Below are positions 36,796-45,810 of a stretch of 64,000 nucleotides of DNA, piece after piece. The stretch comes from Deltaproteobacteria bacterium (GTDB lineage Bacteria; Desulfobacterota; Binatia; UBA9968). The notes beneath the pieces were generated by a model. It made no database searches. It was given only the letters and a program-made list of their open reading frames with translations, and was not told the DNA's origin. The stretch is taken from assembly GCA_016210115.1 (NCBI GenBank), contig JACQUW010000025.1, positions 1 through 64,000 of the forward strand, in the 5' to 3' direction. Each line of letters starts with the position of its first letter. The stretch's first letter is position 1. The position numbers and the translations under genes were made by a program.

Positions 36796-36909
36796 CATTT
36801 CTCTCCACTTGTAAAATCCCTTTGTTTTGTTATCGTTTTGTCTCCCGGTACCACTGGGACTTCCCTGACCAGCTGAAAGTATCTGAAGGTCCAAAGGAGG
36901 AGCAAATAT

Positions 36910-37947
36910 ATGAATCTGAGACAGGGCTTTTCGATTTTCACGCTGTTCATGGCTATTTTGGGATTGGCGTCGGTGGAGGCGCAGGCCCAGAGCAAAAAAC
37001 CCCTGGTCCGTCTGAACTACTCCGGAAGCATCTACGCCACGACCTCTGTCGTGGGGGTCGAAAAAGGGTTTTTCGATCAGCAAGGTCTGATCGTCAATGC
37101 CACTCCAGAGTCCTCCGGTCAGGTGGCGCTCCAGGCGCTGATCGGCGGCTCCACGGACTTTGCCGTGGGCGCCAATGTCAGGCCGATTCAGGCGCTGGCG
37201 CGCGACCTCCCGATCAAGGTTGTCGCTTTGAGCAGTTACGGTTTTGCGGGGTACGTCCTGGTGCCCAGGAAGGACAGCGCAACCAAGAGCCTGGAGGAAC
37301 TCAAGGGAAAAACCCTTGCGGTACAGGTCGGCTCAGGCACGCACACGGTCTGGCTCCGTTATCTCCGGCACAAGGGGATTTCGGAAAAGGAATTCACGAT
37401 CAAAAATGTCGAAACCGAGCAGATCCCGGCCGCCTTTGAAGCCGGTGGCATCGACGGCGCGATCGCCTGGGATCCCTTTGCCACGTTGATTATGGAAAAA
37501 GGACTGGGCCGAGCCATCCTCGGTCCGAAGGATATGGCCGAGCCTTTGAATGTCACCTATCCTTTCTTTGTGATGACCACGGAGGAGACGATCAAAAGAA
37601 AACCCGAGGTCGTGCAAAAGTTTGTCAACGCCTGGGCCAAGACACTCCATTACATTCACAACAATAAGGCGGAGGTTGCGGACCTCATGCAAGCTTTCTT
37701 CGCGCGCGAGGGAACTAAACTCCAGAAAGAAACCGTAAAAAAGCTCCTCGACGGCACAAATTACGATCGCGTCCGGGTCAGCCCGGCGGACATAGACGAC
37801 ACGATGGAGAGCGCCAAAATCCAGTTTGAGCAGAAAAAGCTGAAGAAACTGCCTGACCTCAAGCAGCACGTCGATAACAGCTTTGCGGAAAAGGCGGAAA
37901 AGATGGTCAAGGCCGGGGCAGTCAAAGCGGTGAAAAAGACCAAATAA
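36910..37947 (+). CDS. ABC transporter substrate-binding protein, NitT/TauT (NMT1/SsuA) type
   Basis: 345 residues with a signal peptide (FSIFTLFMAILGLASVEAQA). Core: VRLNYSGSIYATTSVVGVEK, ALIGGSTDFAVGANV, LKGKTLAVQVGSGTHTVWLR and IDGAIAWDPFATLIMEKGLG. A strong ribosome binding site (AAAGGAGGAGC) precedes it. First gene of a complete importer operon and paired with a second, related SBP 12 bases downstream; two SBPs may serve one permease with different ligands. Confidence 0.9.
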   Translation: MNLRQGFSIFTLFMAILGLASVEAQAQSKKPLVRLNYSGSIYATTSVVGVEKGFFDQQGLIVNATPESSGQVALQALIGGSTDFAVGANVRPIQALARDLPIKVVALSSYGFAGYVLVPRKDSATKSLEELKGKTLAVQVGSGTHTVWLRYLRHKGISEKEFTIKNVETEQIPAAFEAGGIDGAIAWDPFATLIMEKGLGRAILGPKDMAEPLNVTYPFFVMTTEETIKRKPEVVQKFVNAWAKTLHYIHNNKAEVADLMQAFFAREGTKLQKETVKKLLDGTNYDRVRVSPADIDDTMESAKIQFEQKKLKKLPDLKQHVDNSFAEKAEKMVKAGAVKAVKKTK

Positions 37948-37959
37948 GGAGGGGCTGAA

Positions 37960-38967
37960 ATGAATCTCACACGATCTAAGCCAGGCATACTCATCGTTAT
38001 TGCAGCGCTTTGCGGGATTGCTTTTTCCTTTTCTCAGGCGCCAGCCCAGCAGAAACAGCCCATTCATATAACTTATTCCGAGAACATGTACGCCACTATA
38101 GCGGTAGTCGCGATCGAGAAAGGCTATCTGGCGGCGCAGGGACTCGATGTCAAGCATGCCAGCGAAGGCACGGCCACCGAGGTGTTGGAGGCCATGGTCG
38201 GAGGCTCCACCGACTTCGGGATCGCCTCGCCTTCCCGAATCGAGGTAATGGCACGAAAAAAACTGCCGGTGAAAGCCATCGCTTTGAACGCTTACGGCTT
38301 CACCGGAAGCGTCGTGGTGCCGCGGAGGGATCAGACGACCAAGGCAATGGCGGATCTCAAGGGAAAAGCCATCGCGGTTCAACTCGGCACTGGCACCTAC
38401 GGTGTCTGGGCGCGCTATCTCAAACATGTGGGGCTCTCAGCCAAGGACTTCACAATCAAGAATACAAGCAACCCGCTGATCCCTGCCGCCATGGAATCGG
38501 GTTCGGTTGACGGGGCTGTGACGTGGGAGCCCTCTCCCACAAGAATGGTGCGCAAAGGGATCGGTCGAGTTATTCTGGGCCCGGATGATCTTGCGAAGCC
38601 CATCAACTCGCCTTACCCGTTTTTTCTGATTGCCCCATCGAGATTGATCGAGCAGAAGCCCGATCTCGTTCAAAAGGTGGTCAATGCCTGGGCGCAGTCG
38701 GTAAAGTATATTCAGGAGAATCCCGATGACGTAGCTCGCATCATGCAGGAGTCGATGAAGCGGATGAGGGGGATTACTCTGGACATCAATGATGTCAAGC
38801 GTGAAGCTTATCTCACCAAATACGACCGGCTGAGGATCACCGACACTGATATTAAGGATACAGAAGAGCTGGCGAGGGTCCTTGTCGAAGAGGGCAGAAT
38901 CAAGGCCGTTCCCGCTATCCGCTCGGTCATCGAAAACCGGTTCGCGGAAAAGGCGTCGGCAAGATAG
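37960..38967 (+). CDS. ABC transporter substrate-binding protein, NitT/TauT (NMT1/SsuA) type
   Basis: 335 residues with an export signal ending near SQAPAQQ. Pattern closely parallel to the preceding SBP: ITYSENMYATIAVVAIEKGY, AMVGGSTDFGIASPSR, LKGKAIAVQLGTGTYGVWAR and VDGAVTWEPSPTRMVRKGIG. The two are tandem paralogs within one operon. GGAGG precedes the ATG. It is followed by the permease after 37 bases. Confidence 0.9.
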   Translation: MNLTRSKPGILIVIAALCGIAFSFSQAPAQQKQPIHITYSENMYATIAVVAIEKGYLAAQGLDVKHASEGTATEVLEAMVGGSTDFGIASPSRIEVMARKKLPVKAIALNAYGFTGSVVVPRRDQTTKAMADLKGKAIAVQLGTGTYGVWARYLKHVGLSAKDFTIKNTSNPLIPAAMESGSVDGAVTWEPSPTRMVRKGIGRVILGPDDLAKPINSPYPFFLIAPSRLIEQKPDLVQKVVNAWAQSVKYIQENPDDVARIMQESMKRMRGITLDINDVKREAYLTKYDRLRITDTDIKDTEELARVLVEEGRIKAVPAIRSVIENRFAEKASAR

Positions 38968-39004
38968 GATGGGACCGGGGGCCTGCGGAAGGAGCCATCG
39001 CTGA

Positions 39005-39847
39005 ATGACGGAAGCCGGTGAGACAGTTCTGGAAGTCCGGGAGGAGTTGCAGCCTCAGAGCTCAGCCACGCCTTACTATTATATCCAGGCCTTTCTGGAC
39101 AATTTTCTTCCCCTGCTTTTTGTTCTCCTCGTATGGGAAGGAGTCGCCCGTCTCGAGATCATCCATCCTGCCCTTTTCCCCCCGGTCACGGAAATTTTTG
39201 CCAAGATGTGGGAGCTCACGCTGGAGGGAATATTTTTGCGCGATGTGTTTCACTCTCTCGCGCGGCTTCTGTCGAGCGTTTTTTTCGCGATCGTGGTCGG
39301 AACCCTCTGCGGCCTTCTGATGGGGACGAATCGGTGGGTAGAAAAGATCATTATTCCGCCGCTGAATTTTTTTCTCGCAATCCCCGGGATCGCCATTTTC
39401 CCAATCGTTATCCTCTGGTTCGGCCTCACCGAAAAGGCGATTGTCTTCACGCTTGCTTTTGAGGCGAGCCTCAGCATCATGCTAAACACATGGGGCGGAG
39501 TAAAGAGCGTCGACGTCTCACTGGTTAATGCCGGGCGGGCTCTTGGGGCCAAAGGCCACAGACTTTTCTACAAGATTCTCATTCCCGCGGCGCTGCCGGC
39601 TATCATTACCGGTTACCGGCAGGGGTTCTCGCGCGCGTGGCGTATTCTTGTTGCCGGCGAGATGCTCGCTTCGATCGGCACCGGCATAGGTTTTCGCATC
39701 TTTGAAGCGCGCGCCTTTCTCGCCTCCGACGTGATGTACGCGGGGGTGATCGTCATTGGCGTGCTTGGATTCCTCCTGGAGCGCGTGGCCCTGCGGTCGC
39801 TTGAGATCTTTACTGTTCAGCGCTGGGGAATGGTAAGGGAGCTGTAG
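39005..39847 (+). CDS. ABC transporter permease, SsuC/TauC type
   Basis: 280 residues with about six membrane helices. The N-terminal helix is NFLPLLFVLLVWEGVARLEI. GLLMGTNRWVEKIIIPPLNF and the EAA loop NAGRALGAKGHRLFYKILIP, then AALPAIITGYRQGFSRAWRI, are typical of nitrate/taurine/sulfonate-type permeases. Two bases separate it from the ATPase gene; it forms the membrane channel for the two SBPs upstream. Confidence 0.93.
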   Translation: MTEAGETVLEVREELQPQSSATPYYYIQAFLDNFLPLLFVLLVWEGVARLEIIHPALFPPVTEIFAKMWELTLEGIFLRDVFHSLARLLSSVFFAIVVGTLCGLLMGTNRWVEKIIIPPLNFFLAIPGIAIFPIVILWFGLTEKAIVFTLAFEASLSIMLNTWGGVKSVDVSLVNAGRALGAKGHRLFYKILIPAALPAIITGYRQGFSRAWRILVAGEMLASIGTGIGFRIFEARAFLASDVMYAGVIVIGVLGFLLERVALRSLEIFTVQRWGMVREL

Positions 39848-39849
39848 CC

Positions 39850-40656
39850 ATGGGCCGTTCCAAGCTGATTGTGCGTAATCTTAGAAAAATTTTCCGCATC
39901 GACGAGGGCTTCGGCAGATATTCGTCAATTACCGCCATCGATGACGTGAACCTTGAGGTCAACGAAGGCGAGCTCGTGACGATTATCGGACCGAGCGGCT
40001 GCGGAAAATCCACGCTGCTTATGATCATCGCGGGTCTCTACGATAAGACGTCGGGAGAGGTGCTTCTGGACGGGGCCTCGATCAACGGTCCGGGACTCGA
40101 CCGCGGAGTCGTCTTTCAAGAATTTGCCCTTTTTCCGTGGCTCACCGTGCGCAACAATATTTGCTTCGGCCTGAAGATGAAAGGCGTACCGGCATCGGAG
40201 CACGATCGAATCATGAAGCGTTATCTCAAGTTGGTGAAGCTCGAGGAGTTCGAGAAAATCTTCCCCCATCGCCTTTCAGGCGGGATGAAACAGCGCGTCG
40301 GCATCGCCCGTGCTCTGGCTTATTCTCCCGAGCTTTTGCTCATGGACGAGCCCTTCGGCGCCCTGGATGCGCAGACCCGTACGAGCCTGCAGCAGATGTT
40401 GGTGGATATCTGGTCCGAAACTAGAAAGACCATTCTCTTTGTCACCCACAGCGTGCGCGAAGCGGTTTTTCTTTCCGACCGCATCGTTGTCTTGAGCCGC
40501 CGGCCTTCCCGGGTCCGCGCGGTGATCGACGTCGACCTGCCGCGGCCACGCCAGAGACTTTCCCAGCCTTTTCTGCGCTATGAGGAGGAGCTTGAAGAAC
40601 TGATCGCGCGGGAATTGGGCGATAAAGCCTCCAAAACCGAGGCGAGAGTGGCATGA
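39850..40656 (+). CDS. ABC transporter ATP-binding protein, SsuB/TauB type
   Basis: 268 residues. Walker A GPSGCGKST, Q-loop VVFQEFALFPWLTV, signature LSGGMKQRVGIARAL, Walker B LLLMDEPFGALD and H-loop FVTHSVREAVFLSDRI are all intact, so it should hydrolyse ATP. It is the only ABC ATPase in the window. Its stop overlaps the start of the creatininase-like gene (ATGA), so enzyme and transporter are made together. Confidence 0.96.
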   Translation: MGRSKLIVRNLRKIFRIDEGFGRYSSITAIDDVNLEVNEGELVTIIGPSGCGKSTLLMIIAGLYDKTSGEVLLDGASINGPGLDRGVVFQEFALFPWLTVRNNICFGLKMKGVPASEHDRIMKRYLKLVKLEEFEKIFPHRLSGGMKQRVGIARALAYSPELLLMDEPFGALDAQTRTSLQQMLVDIWSETRKTILFVTHSVREAVFLSDRIVVLSRRPSRVRAVIDVDLPRPRQRLSQPFLRYEEELEELIARELGDKASKTEARVA

Positions 40657-41408
40657 GAGAATCTCTCCTCAAGATAACTCAGCCGGAGGCGGAAGCCATT
40701 CTCAAGCGCAGCGGTCTCGCCATCATTCCGATGGGAAGCGTTGAGCAGCATGGACCCCATCTTCCGTGCGGCACGGATTATCTCGCCTCGCTCATCATCG
40801 GCCGGAAAGTTGCCGGCGAGGTGGACGGACTCCTGATCCCTTTTTGTCCGGTAGGCGTCACCCCGTTCCATATGTCTTTTGCCGGCACCCTGACACTGAG
40901 GCCGCAAACATTTATAGCGGTCGTCGAGGATATCTGCGACGGCCTGGCCCGGCACGGAGCCAAGAAAATCGTCTTTCTCAACTGGCACGAAGGTAATACT
41001 TCAGCCATGAACCTGGCAGCGGTCTCTGTCCAGCAACGCCATCCCGTGAGCGTGCTCGTTGTCCAGGCCTGCTATATTGCCTATGAGCTCCTGGGCCAGG
41101 AGTGCGGCCTGACGCACGGAGGCGAGCTCGAGGTGTTGCCCGTTTTGGCTTACAATCCCTCTCTGGTGCACCTGGAACGAGCGACCAACCCATCACCCCC
41201 GGAGCGGGCCAGGAAAGTGGACAGTTTGAGGCGAGGCCGGGCCGCCTATCCCTTTTTGAAGGACATTCGGGAGATAGCCCCCACCGGCTGGTACGGCGAG
41301 CCGCAAAACGCCACTGCTGAAAAGGCGCAGGAGTTTTTGGAAAGAGTTGGCGGCGCCGCGGCTGAATATATCCGCAAAACGTTCAGCGAGTTGGGAGAAA
41401 ATGGCTGA
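40653..41408 (+). CDS. Creatininase-family amidohydrolase
   Basis: 251 residues. Metal-binding motifs of the family are visible: MGSVEQHGPHLPCGTDYL near the N-terminus (Glu, His and Asp ligands), FLNWHEGNTSAMNLAAVSV, and THGGELEVLPVLAY. The family hydrolyses cyclic or linear amides (creatinine amidohydrolase, formamide hydrolases in cofactor synthesis). Coupling to an importer and to an oxidoreductase suggests it opens the imported compound. Overlaps both neighbours by a few bases. Confidence 0.88.
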   Translation: MRESLLKITQPEAEAILKRSGLAIIPMGSVEQHGPHLPCGTDYLASLIIGRKVAGEVDGLLIPFCPVGVTPFHMSFAGTLTLRPQTFIAVVEDICDGLARHGAKKIVFLNWHEGNTSAMNLAAVSVQQRHPVSVLVVQACYIAYELLGQECGLTHGGELEVLPVLAYNPSLVHLERATNPSPPERARKVDSLRRGRAAYPFLKDIREIAPTGWYGEPQNATAEKAQEFLERVGGAAAEYIRKTFSELGENG

Positions 41409-42441
41409 AGAGCCTGTAAAACTAGGAATCTTGGGACTGGGGCGTTGGGCCAAGGTCCTGGCCGATGCGATACAGAGGAGCAGCCGGCTTCGGATCGTAA
41501 ACTCGTTCAGTCGCTCGGAAGAGAGCCGGCAGGAATTTTCTCTAAAATACCGGTGCCGCGTTGCCAAAAGCTATACGGATCTCCTAAACGACCCTGAGGT
41601 AGAGGGCGTCATTATCACGACTCCCAACGACGCGCATAGAGAGCCGATTCTCGAGGCGGCTGCGAAGGGCATAGACGTTTATGTCGATAAGCCGATCGCC
41701 CATACTATGGGTGACGCTTTGATCATCGACCGTGCCTGCCGAGATGCCGGTGTGGTTCTCTCGGTGGGACACAGCGCGCGGCGGCTAAAGGGGAATCGCA
41801 AGATAAGAGAGATCATCGATCAGGGCGGAATCGGCAAGCTCGTGATGGCGGAATTTAATTTCTCCAATGACCGGAGCCTGGAGCTGACACCGGACAAATG
41901 GCGCTGGTACAGGGACAAAAGCCCCGGAGGTCCTCTGATTCAGCTCGCTGTGCACCACACGGACACTTTGAATTATCTTTTCGGTCCGGTGAAAAGGGTC
42001 ACGGCCATGGCAAAACGGCTCTACACGCCGGCCGAGATCGAAGACGTCACGATGACTCTGCTGGAAATGGAGAGCGGCCAGCTGTGCTATATTGGCTCCA
42101 ACTGGGCCTCTCAGGGAACTTTCTTTACCCATGTCTACGGCATGGACGCGAATCTCTATTTCACGGTAGACTTCAATTTCTGGAGCCAGTCGGACGTGGT
42201 GGATCTCCACAGCCGCCTCGAAATTCAACCTCGGGGCTCTTCCGCACATAAAACCATCGCTCTCGAGCAAGGAGATATGTTGCGCGAACAACTGGAGGAA
42301 TTCGCGGATTGCATCCGAAAGAAAAAGAAGCCTGAAGTCGGAGGCTCCGAGGCGATCACGGCGCTGGCGGTCGTTTATGCCGCGATCCGTTCCGCTGAAA
42401 CCGGCAAGGCGGTAGAACTCCGAGAGGTGATAGAGGGTTAG
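41401..42441 (+). CDS. Gfo/Idh/MocA-family oxidoreductase
   Basis: 346 residues from ATG at 41401, overlapping the creatininase stop by eight bases. The N-terminal Rossmann motif is GILGLGRWAKVLADAIQ, with the family block VDKPIAHTMGDALIIDRAC (the EKP-like motif reads DKP) and SPGGPLIQLAVHHTDTLNYL in the C-terminal domain with the catalytic His region. It is NAD(P)-dependent, oxidising a sugar- or acid-like hydroxyl. Sixth gene of the operon. Confidence 0.9.
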   Translation: MAEEPVKLGILGLGRWAKVLADAIQRSSRLRIVNSFSRSEESRQEFSLKYRCRVAKSYTDLLNDPEVEGVIITTPNDAHREPILEAAAKGIDVYVDKPIAHTMGDALIIDRACRDAGVVLSVGHSARRLKGNRKIREIIDQGGIGKLVMAEFNFSNDRSLELTPDKWRWYRDKSPGGPLIQLAVHHTDTLNYLFGPVKRVTAMAKRLYTPAEIEDVTMTLLEMESGQLCYIGSNWASQGTFFTHVYGMDANLYFTVDFNFWSQSDVVDLHSRLEIQPRGSSAHKTIALEQGDMLREQLEEFADCIRKKKKPEVGGSEAITALAVVYAAIRSAETGKAVELREVIEG

Positions 42442-42447
42442 ATCGCC

Positions 42448-43440
42448 ATGAAGCAGACAGAGAGCGTTATATTCTCCCTGGCCCTCTTCCTATTCTGCGG
42501 CGTCGCCGGCGCGCAGGATCTCGGCAAGGCCAAAAAGGAAGGGCGCGTGGTCCTTTACACGTCATGGGGCCCCACCGATGCCGACTATGTCGTTAAAGCC
42601 TTTGAGAAAAAGCACCCATTCATCAAAGTTGAGTCCGTGCGCGCAAGCAGCGAAAAAACGCTCAATCGGCTCTTGACCGAACAGCGGGCCAATCGATTTC
42701 TCGGAGACGTGGTCGCCATCAGCGGGATCCAGTCGGGAATCTTGAAAGAGAAACATGCTCTCGAGCGCTACGAGTCGCGCGAGGCCGCTCACTTTCCCCC
42801 TGATTGGCGCGATCCGGACGGGTATGGTATCGGCCTCCACCAGACGATCTACGTGATCGGCTATAATTCAAGAGTTGTGTCGCCGGAAGCCGCCCCGAAA
42901 GACTACGAGGATCTCCTGCAGCCCCGATGGAAAGGCCAGCTCGGCTGGGATATGGAAGAGTATTATCTGTTTGGCGCTCTGCTGAAAGCCCGCGGCAGAG
43001 AAAAGGGATTGGAGTTCTGGCGCAAGTTGGCGGAGCAGAGCATCAACTTTAGGAAAGGTTACACGCTTTTGACAGAGCTGGTATCCGCCGGTGAATACCC
43101 GATGGCGGTTTCGCTCTACCAACATCGCGTGGATGAGTACAGCGATAAGGGTGCGCCGCTCCAGTGGGTGGCGCCGAAACCGCTGGTCGGTGGCGATCCC
43201 AATAGAATCTCGCTTCTCAGAAACGCCCCGCGGCCGAACGCAGCGAAGGTTTTCATCGACTTTATGCTTTCAGTGGAAGGACAAAGGTCGCTGCAGGATA
43301 AAGGTCGAAGCCCCGGTCGCATCGGTTTGGGACCGAAAAATCGCCGGCTCAAAGGCGCGAAACTCTTCACGCTCCACATAAGCTCCGATGAATACGAACA
43401 GCTCGGAAAAGAGTTCAACAAAGTTTTCAAGGCGTACTGA
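42448..43440 (+). CDS. ABC transporter substrate-binding protein, Fe3+/polyamine (family 1) type
   Basis: 330 residues with a signal peptide (FSLALFLFCGVAGAQ). Core as in the other family-1 SBPs here: KKEGRVVLYTSWGPTDADYV, FEKKHPFIKVESVRASS, DPDGYGIGLHQTIYVIGYNS and RPNAAKVFIDFMLSVEGQ. Six bases after the oxidoreductase stop, so it closes the operon. It belongs to a different SBP superfamily from the two at the operon start, so the local permease is unlikely to be its partner. Confidence 0.88.
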   Translation: MKQTESVIFSLALFLFCGVAGAQDLGKAKKEGRVVLYTSWGPTDADYVVKAFEKKHPFIKVESVRASSEKTLNRLLTEQRANRFLGDVVAISGIQSGILKEKHALERYESREAAHFPPDWRDPDGYGIGLHQTIYVIGYNSRVVSPEAAPKDYEDLLQPRWKGQLGWDMEEYYLFGALLKARGREKGLEFWRKLAEQSINFRKGYTLLTELVSAGEYPMAVSLYQHRVDEYSDKGAPLQWVAPKPLVGGDPNRISLLRNAPRPNAAKVFIDFMLSVEGQRSLQDKGRSPGRIGLGPKNRRLKGAKLFTLHISSDEYEQLGKEFNKVFKAY

Positions 43441-43701
43441 CATGGGATCGAGACGCCTGAATTTGTGCCCACGCGCGCACGCCTCGGTCCCGGTGCAATA
43501 ACTGACCACGCCCCAATCGCAGCGCCGGGCGAACAAACTATTTCACAAACCCGAAGATTTTCCTCGCCTCCGGGCGGATCCTGACGAGGCGATGCGCCGG
43601 TATCCCATCGGCGCGCCTGACTTCGAAGCAAGCGCGGCCACGCTAACCTGGCGAGCCCTTAACGATAGGGAATGCAGGAACAACAAGAGGAGGACGAAAT
43701 C
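43441..43701. other. Intergenic region before the UbiD gene
   Basis: No full gene. On the minus strand a 34-codon open stretch (about 43640-43537) reads RRADGIPAHRLVRIRPEARK and ends IFGFVK-stop, with codon use like a real gene. It could be the end of a lost gene; no family was recognised. The plus strand holds GAGGAGGA just before the UbiD ATG. Confidence 0.3.
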
Positions 43702-45105
43702 ATGGGACAGCGGAAGTGGTACGACATGCGCGAGTTTCTCGCATTTCTTGGTTCTAAGAACGACGTGATGCACATCCGCGAGCAGGTCGATCCCGGCTGG
43801 GAGATCAACGGCATTACGCGGGTGGGCTTACAGGACGGCGGGCCCGCCATCATGTTTCACAAGATTAAGGGCGCAGATTATCCCTTGGTAACCAACTTAC
43901 TCGGCGCTGACCGGCGCTACTTGTGGGCGCTCGGCATCGAGAAGTGGAGTGATTTTAACCACGAGTGGGTCCGGAGGACCGAGAAGATGGTGCCCTGGCG
44001 CGTGCTGAAGGACGCGCCGTGCCAGGAAGTGGTCATCAAGGGCAGGGACATCGATTTGCAGCGCATTTGCAATGTGAAGTGGCACCAGTACGACGGCGGT
44101 GAGTTCCCCGGCACGCTCTCGGTGTCCGTGTCGCGCGATCCCGACTCCGGCGTGCTCAATGCCGGGATTTATCGCATGCACAGGCTCGGCCGCAACACGC
44201 TCGGGTGGGGAGCGCCGGAATACACCCACGGGCGGCAGCACTATGGGAAATACGAAAGACGCGGTGAGCCTATGCCGATGGCGGTGATCACCGGCTACGA
44301 TCCCACGGTGTTTATCTGCGCCAGCACGCGGACGCCGCCCGGTGTCGATGAATTCCAGCTTGCTGGCGCGCTGCGCGGGGAGCCGCTTGAGATGGTGAAA
44401 TGTCAGCTCTTCGACATCGTCGTCCCCGCGACGAGCGAATGGGTTTTTGAGGGGTTCCTGCGACCGGGCGTGCGCAAGATCGAGGGTGCTTTCGGGGAGT
44501 TCACGGGCTACTACGGCGAGGCGCGCTCCAACCCCGTATTCGAAGTCCAGCGCATCACCCATCGGAAGAAACCGATCTATCTTGGCGCGCGCGAGCAATG
44601 GTATCCCTCGGAGAGCGCGCTGGCGGTGGGAAAATCGTCACAGGCGATGGCGTTTAAGACGCTGCGCGAGCTTGTGCCCGGCGTGCTCGACATGCGCACC
44701 ACCGTGTCTTTCGAGGCTGTCGTCAAGATCGACAAGCTGTTCCCGGGCCATCCGCAGCAGGTGATGGACGCAGTGTGGGGCGCGACCTATTCGCGTTACA
44801 AGCACGTGATCGTGGTTGACAAGGACATCGACATCTGGAATTACGACAGCGTGCACTGGGCGCTGTCCACCCGTGTTCGAGCTGACCGTGACGTCAATAT
44901 CCTGCCCCGCCGCGCCGGTCATTGGCTCGATCCGGCCGTGCCGCTGCGCGAGAAAGGCTGCCAGACCGCATTCGGGATCGATGCCACAATGCCCGATGAC
45001 GAGTACAAGTTCTGGGGTGAAAAGCCGCCGCGCACCGTCGACGATCCGGAGATCGTGCAGAAGGTCATCGCGAAGTGGGGCAAGAAACTGACCTGGCGAA
45101 AATGA
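43702..45105 (+). CDS. UbiD-family prenylated-FMN (de)carboxylase
   Basis: 467 residues from ATG at 43702. UbiD enzymes use prenylated FMN and reversibly decarboxylate aromatic or unsaturated acids. Family landmarks: LSVSVSRDPDSGVLNAGIYR (cofactor/metal region with the conserved Arg) and the acidic motif EGAFGEFTGYYGEARSNPVF, holding the catalytic Glu residues, with the C-terminal WGATYSRYKHVIVVDKDIDI. Length is normal. No UbiX prenyltransferase gene lies nearby. GC at third positions is higher than in adjacent genes. Confidence 0.93.
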   Translation: MGQRKWYDMREFLAFLGSKNDVMHIREQVDPGWEINGITRVGLQDGGPAIMFHKIKGADYPLVTNLLGADRRYLWALGIEKWSDFNHEWVRRTEKMVPWRVLKDAPCQEVVIKGRDIDLQRICNVKWHQYDGGEFPGTLSVSVSRDPDSGVLNAGIYRMHRLGRNTLGWGAPEYTHGRQHYGKYERRGEPMPMAVITGYDPTVFICASTRTPPGVDEFQLAGALRGEPLEMVKCQLFDIVVPATSEWVFEGFLRPGVRKIEGAFGEFTGYYGEARSNPVFEVQRITHRKKPIYLGAREQWYPSESALAVGKSSQAMAFKTLRELVPGVLDMRTTVSFEAVVKIDKLFPGHPQQVMDAVWGATYSRYKHVIVVDKDIDIWNYDSVHWALSTRVRADRDVNILPRRAGHWLDPAVPLREKGCQTAFGIDATMPDDEYKFWGEKPPRTVDDPEIVQKVIAKWGKKLTWRK

Positions 45106-45202
45106 GGGACTAAACCATTTTCTTGCAGAGCGCTCCGGCCGATGGGTATTTTGCATCCGTGTTTCTGCAACCAGTTAGGCTTTCCTACCGGTCCAGGCCT
45201 GG

Positions 45203-45230
45203 TTGACATAAGCGCGCGTTATCCGATAAT
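45203..45230 (+). promoter_or_regulatory. Strong candidate sigma70 promoter before the cupin gene
   Basis: TTGACA (45203-45208), 16 bases, GATAAT (45225-45230): perfect -35 and five of six at -10. The spacer TAAGCGCGCGTTATCC resembles the one at 1432. About 90 bases of leader lie before the cupin GTG. Confidence 0.55.
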
Positions 45231-45320
45231 CTCCATTCTCAAGCCATTGAGAACGCGTGCAACTTCTTTGGGTGGTTTGGCGGCAAAGGTTTCCTTTCCC
45301 AAGGAAAAATTTCTAAGAAT

Positions 45321-45713
45321 GTGACCATTAGAAAAATTCACCAGAGTCGAGTCGCCCGAAGAAAGGCGCCCAGCCGATTAATCCGCGAGCTTGTCTCTCA
45401 TAGAGTTTTGAAATCGAAAGGGATTGCGCTGCGGCTGGTGGAGGTGATGCCGGCCAAAAGGGCCGGCCCGCGCCATCCTCACAGCCACCGCGGCATGGAG
45501 GAGGTCATCTATGTTCAGAAAGGCTCCGGCAAGGCCTGGGTCAATGGACAGGTCGCCCCGATTCGAAGCGGCGACTCGCTTTTGATACCCGCCGGCTTTC
45601 GCCATATGATGATCAACACGGGCCGCGGACTGCTGACACTGCTTTGCGCTTTCTCGGCCGCAGATCCTGAAAACCGATATCGAGAACATCCAACGATCAC
45701 CTATTCCGGCTGA
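45321..45713 (+). CDS. Cupin-domain protein
   Basis: 130 residues from GTG at 45321. Cupin motif 1 is GPRHPHSHRGMEEVIYVQKG (two His, Glu and possibly a third His as metal ligands). Motif 2 is PIRSGDSLLIPAGFRHMMIN (His). Single-domain cupins may be isomerases, dioxygenases or ligand sensors; no substrate can be assigned. It lies under a good promoter, and the next gene follows 97 bases later. Confidence 0.85.
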   Translation: MTIRKIHQSRVARRKAPSRLIRELVSHRVLKSKGIALRLVEVMPAKRAGPRHPHSHRGMEEVIYVQKGSGKAWVNGQVAPIRSGDSLLIPAGFRHMMINTGRGLLTLLCAFSAADPENRYREHPTITYSG

Positions 45714-45810
45714 AGAAGCGATGAGGCATCCAAAAAATACTGAGATCCAGCCGCCCCCAGGCAAGACGGCCAGCGGGCGCTGTTTGGCAATGAACAATTC
45801 GGTTTAGCGC

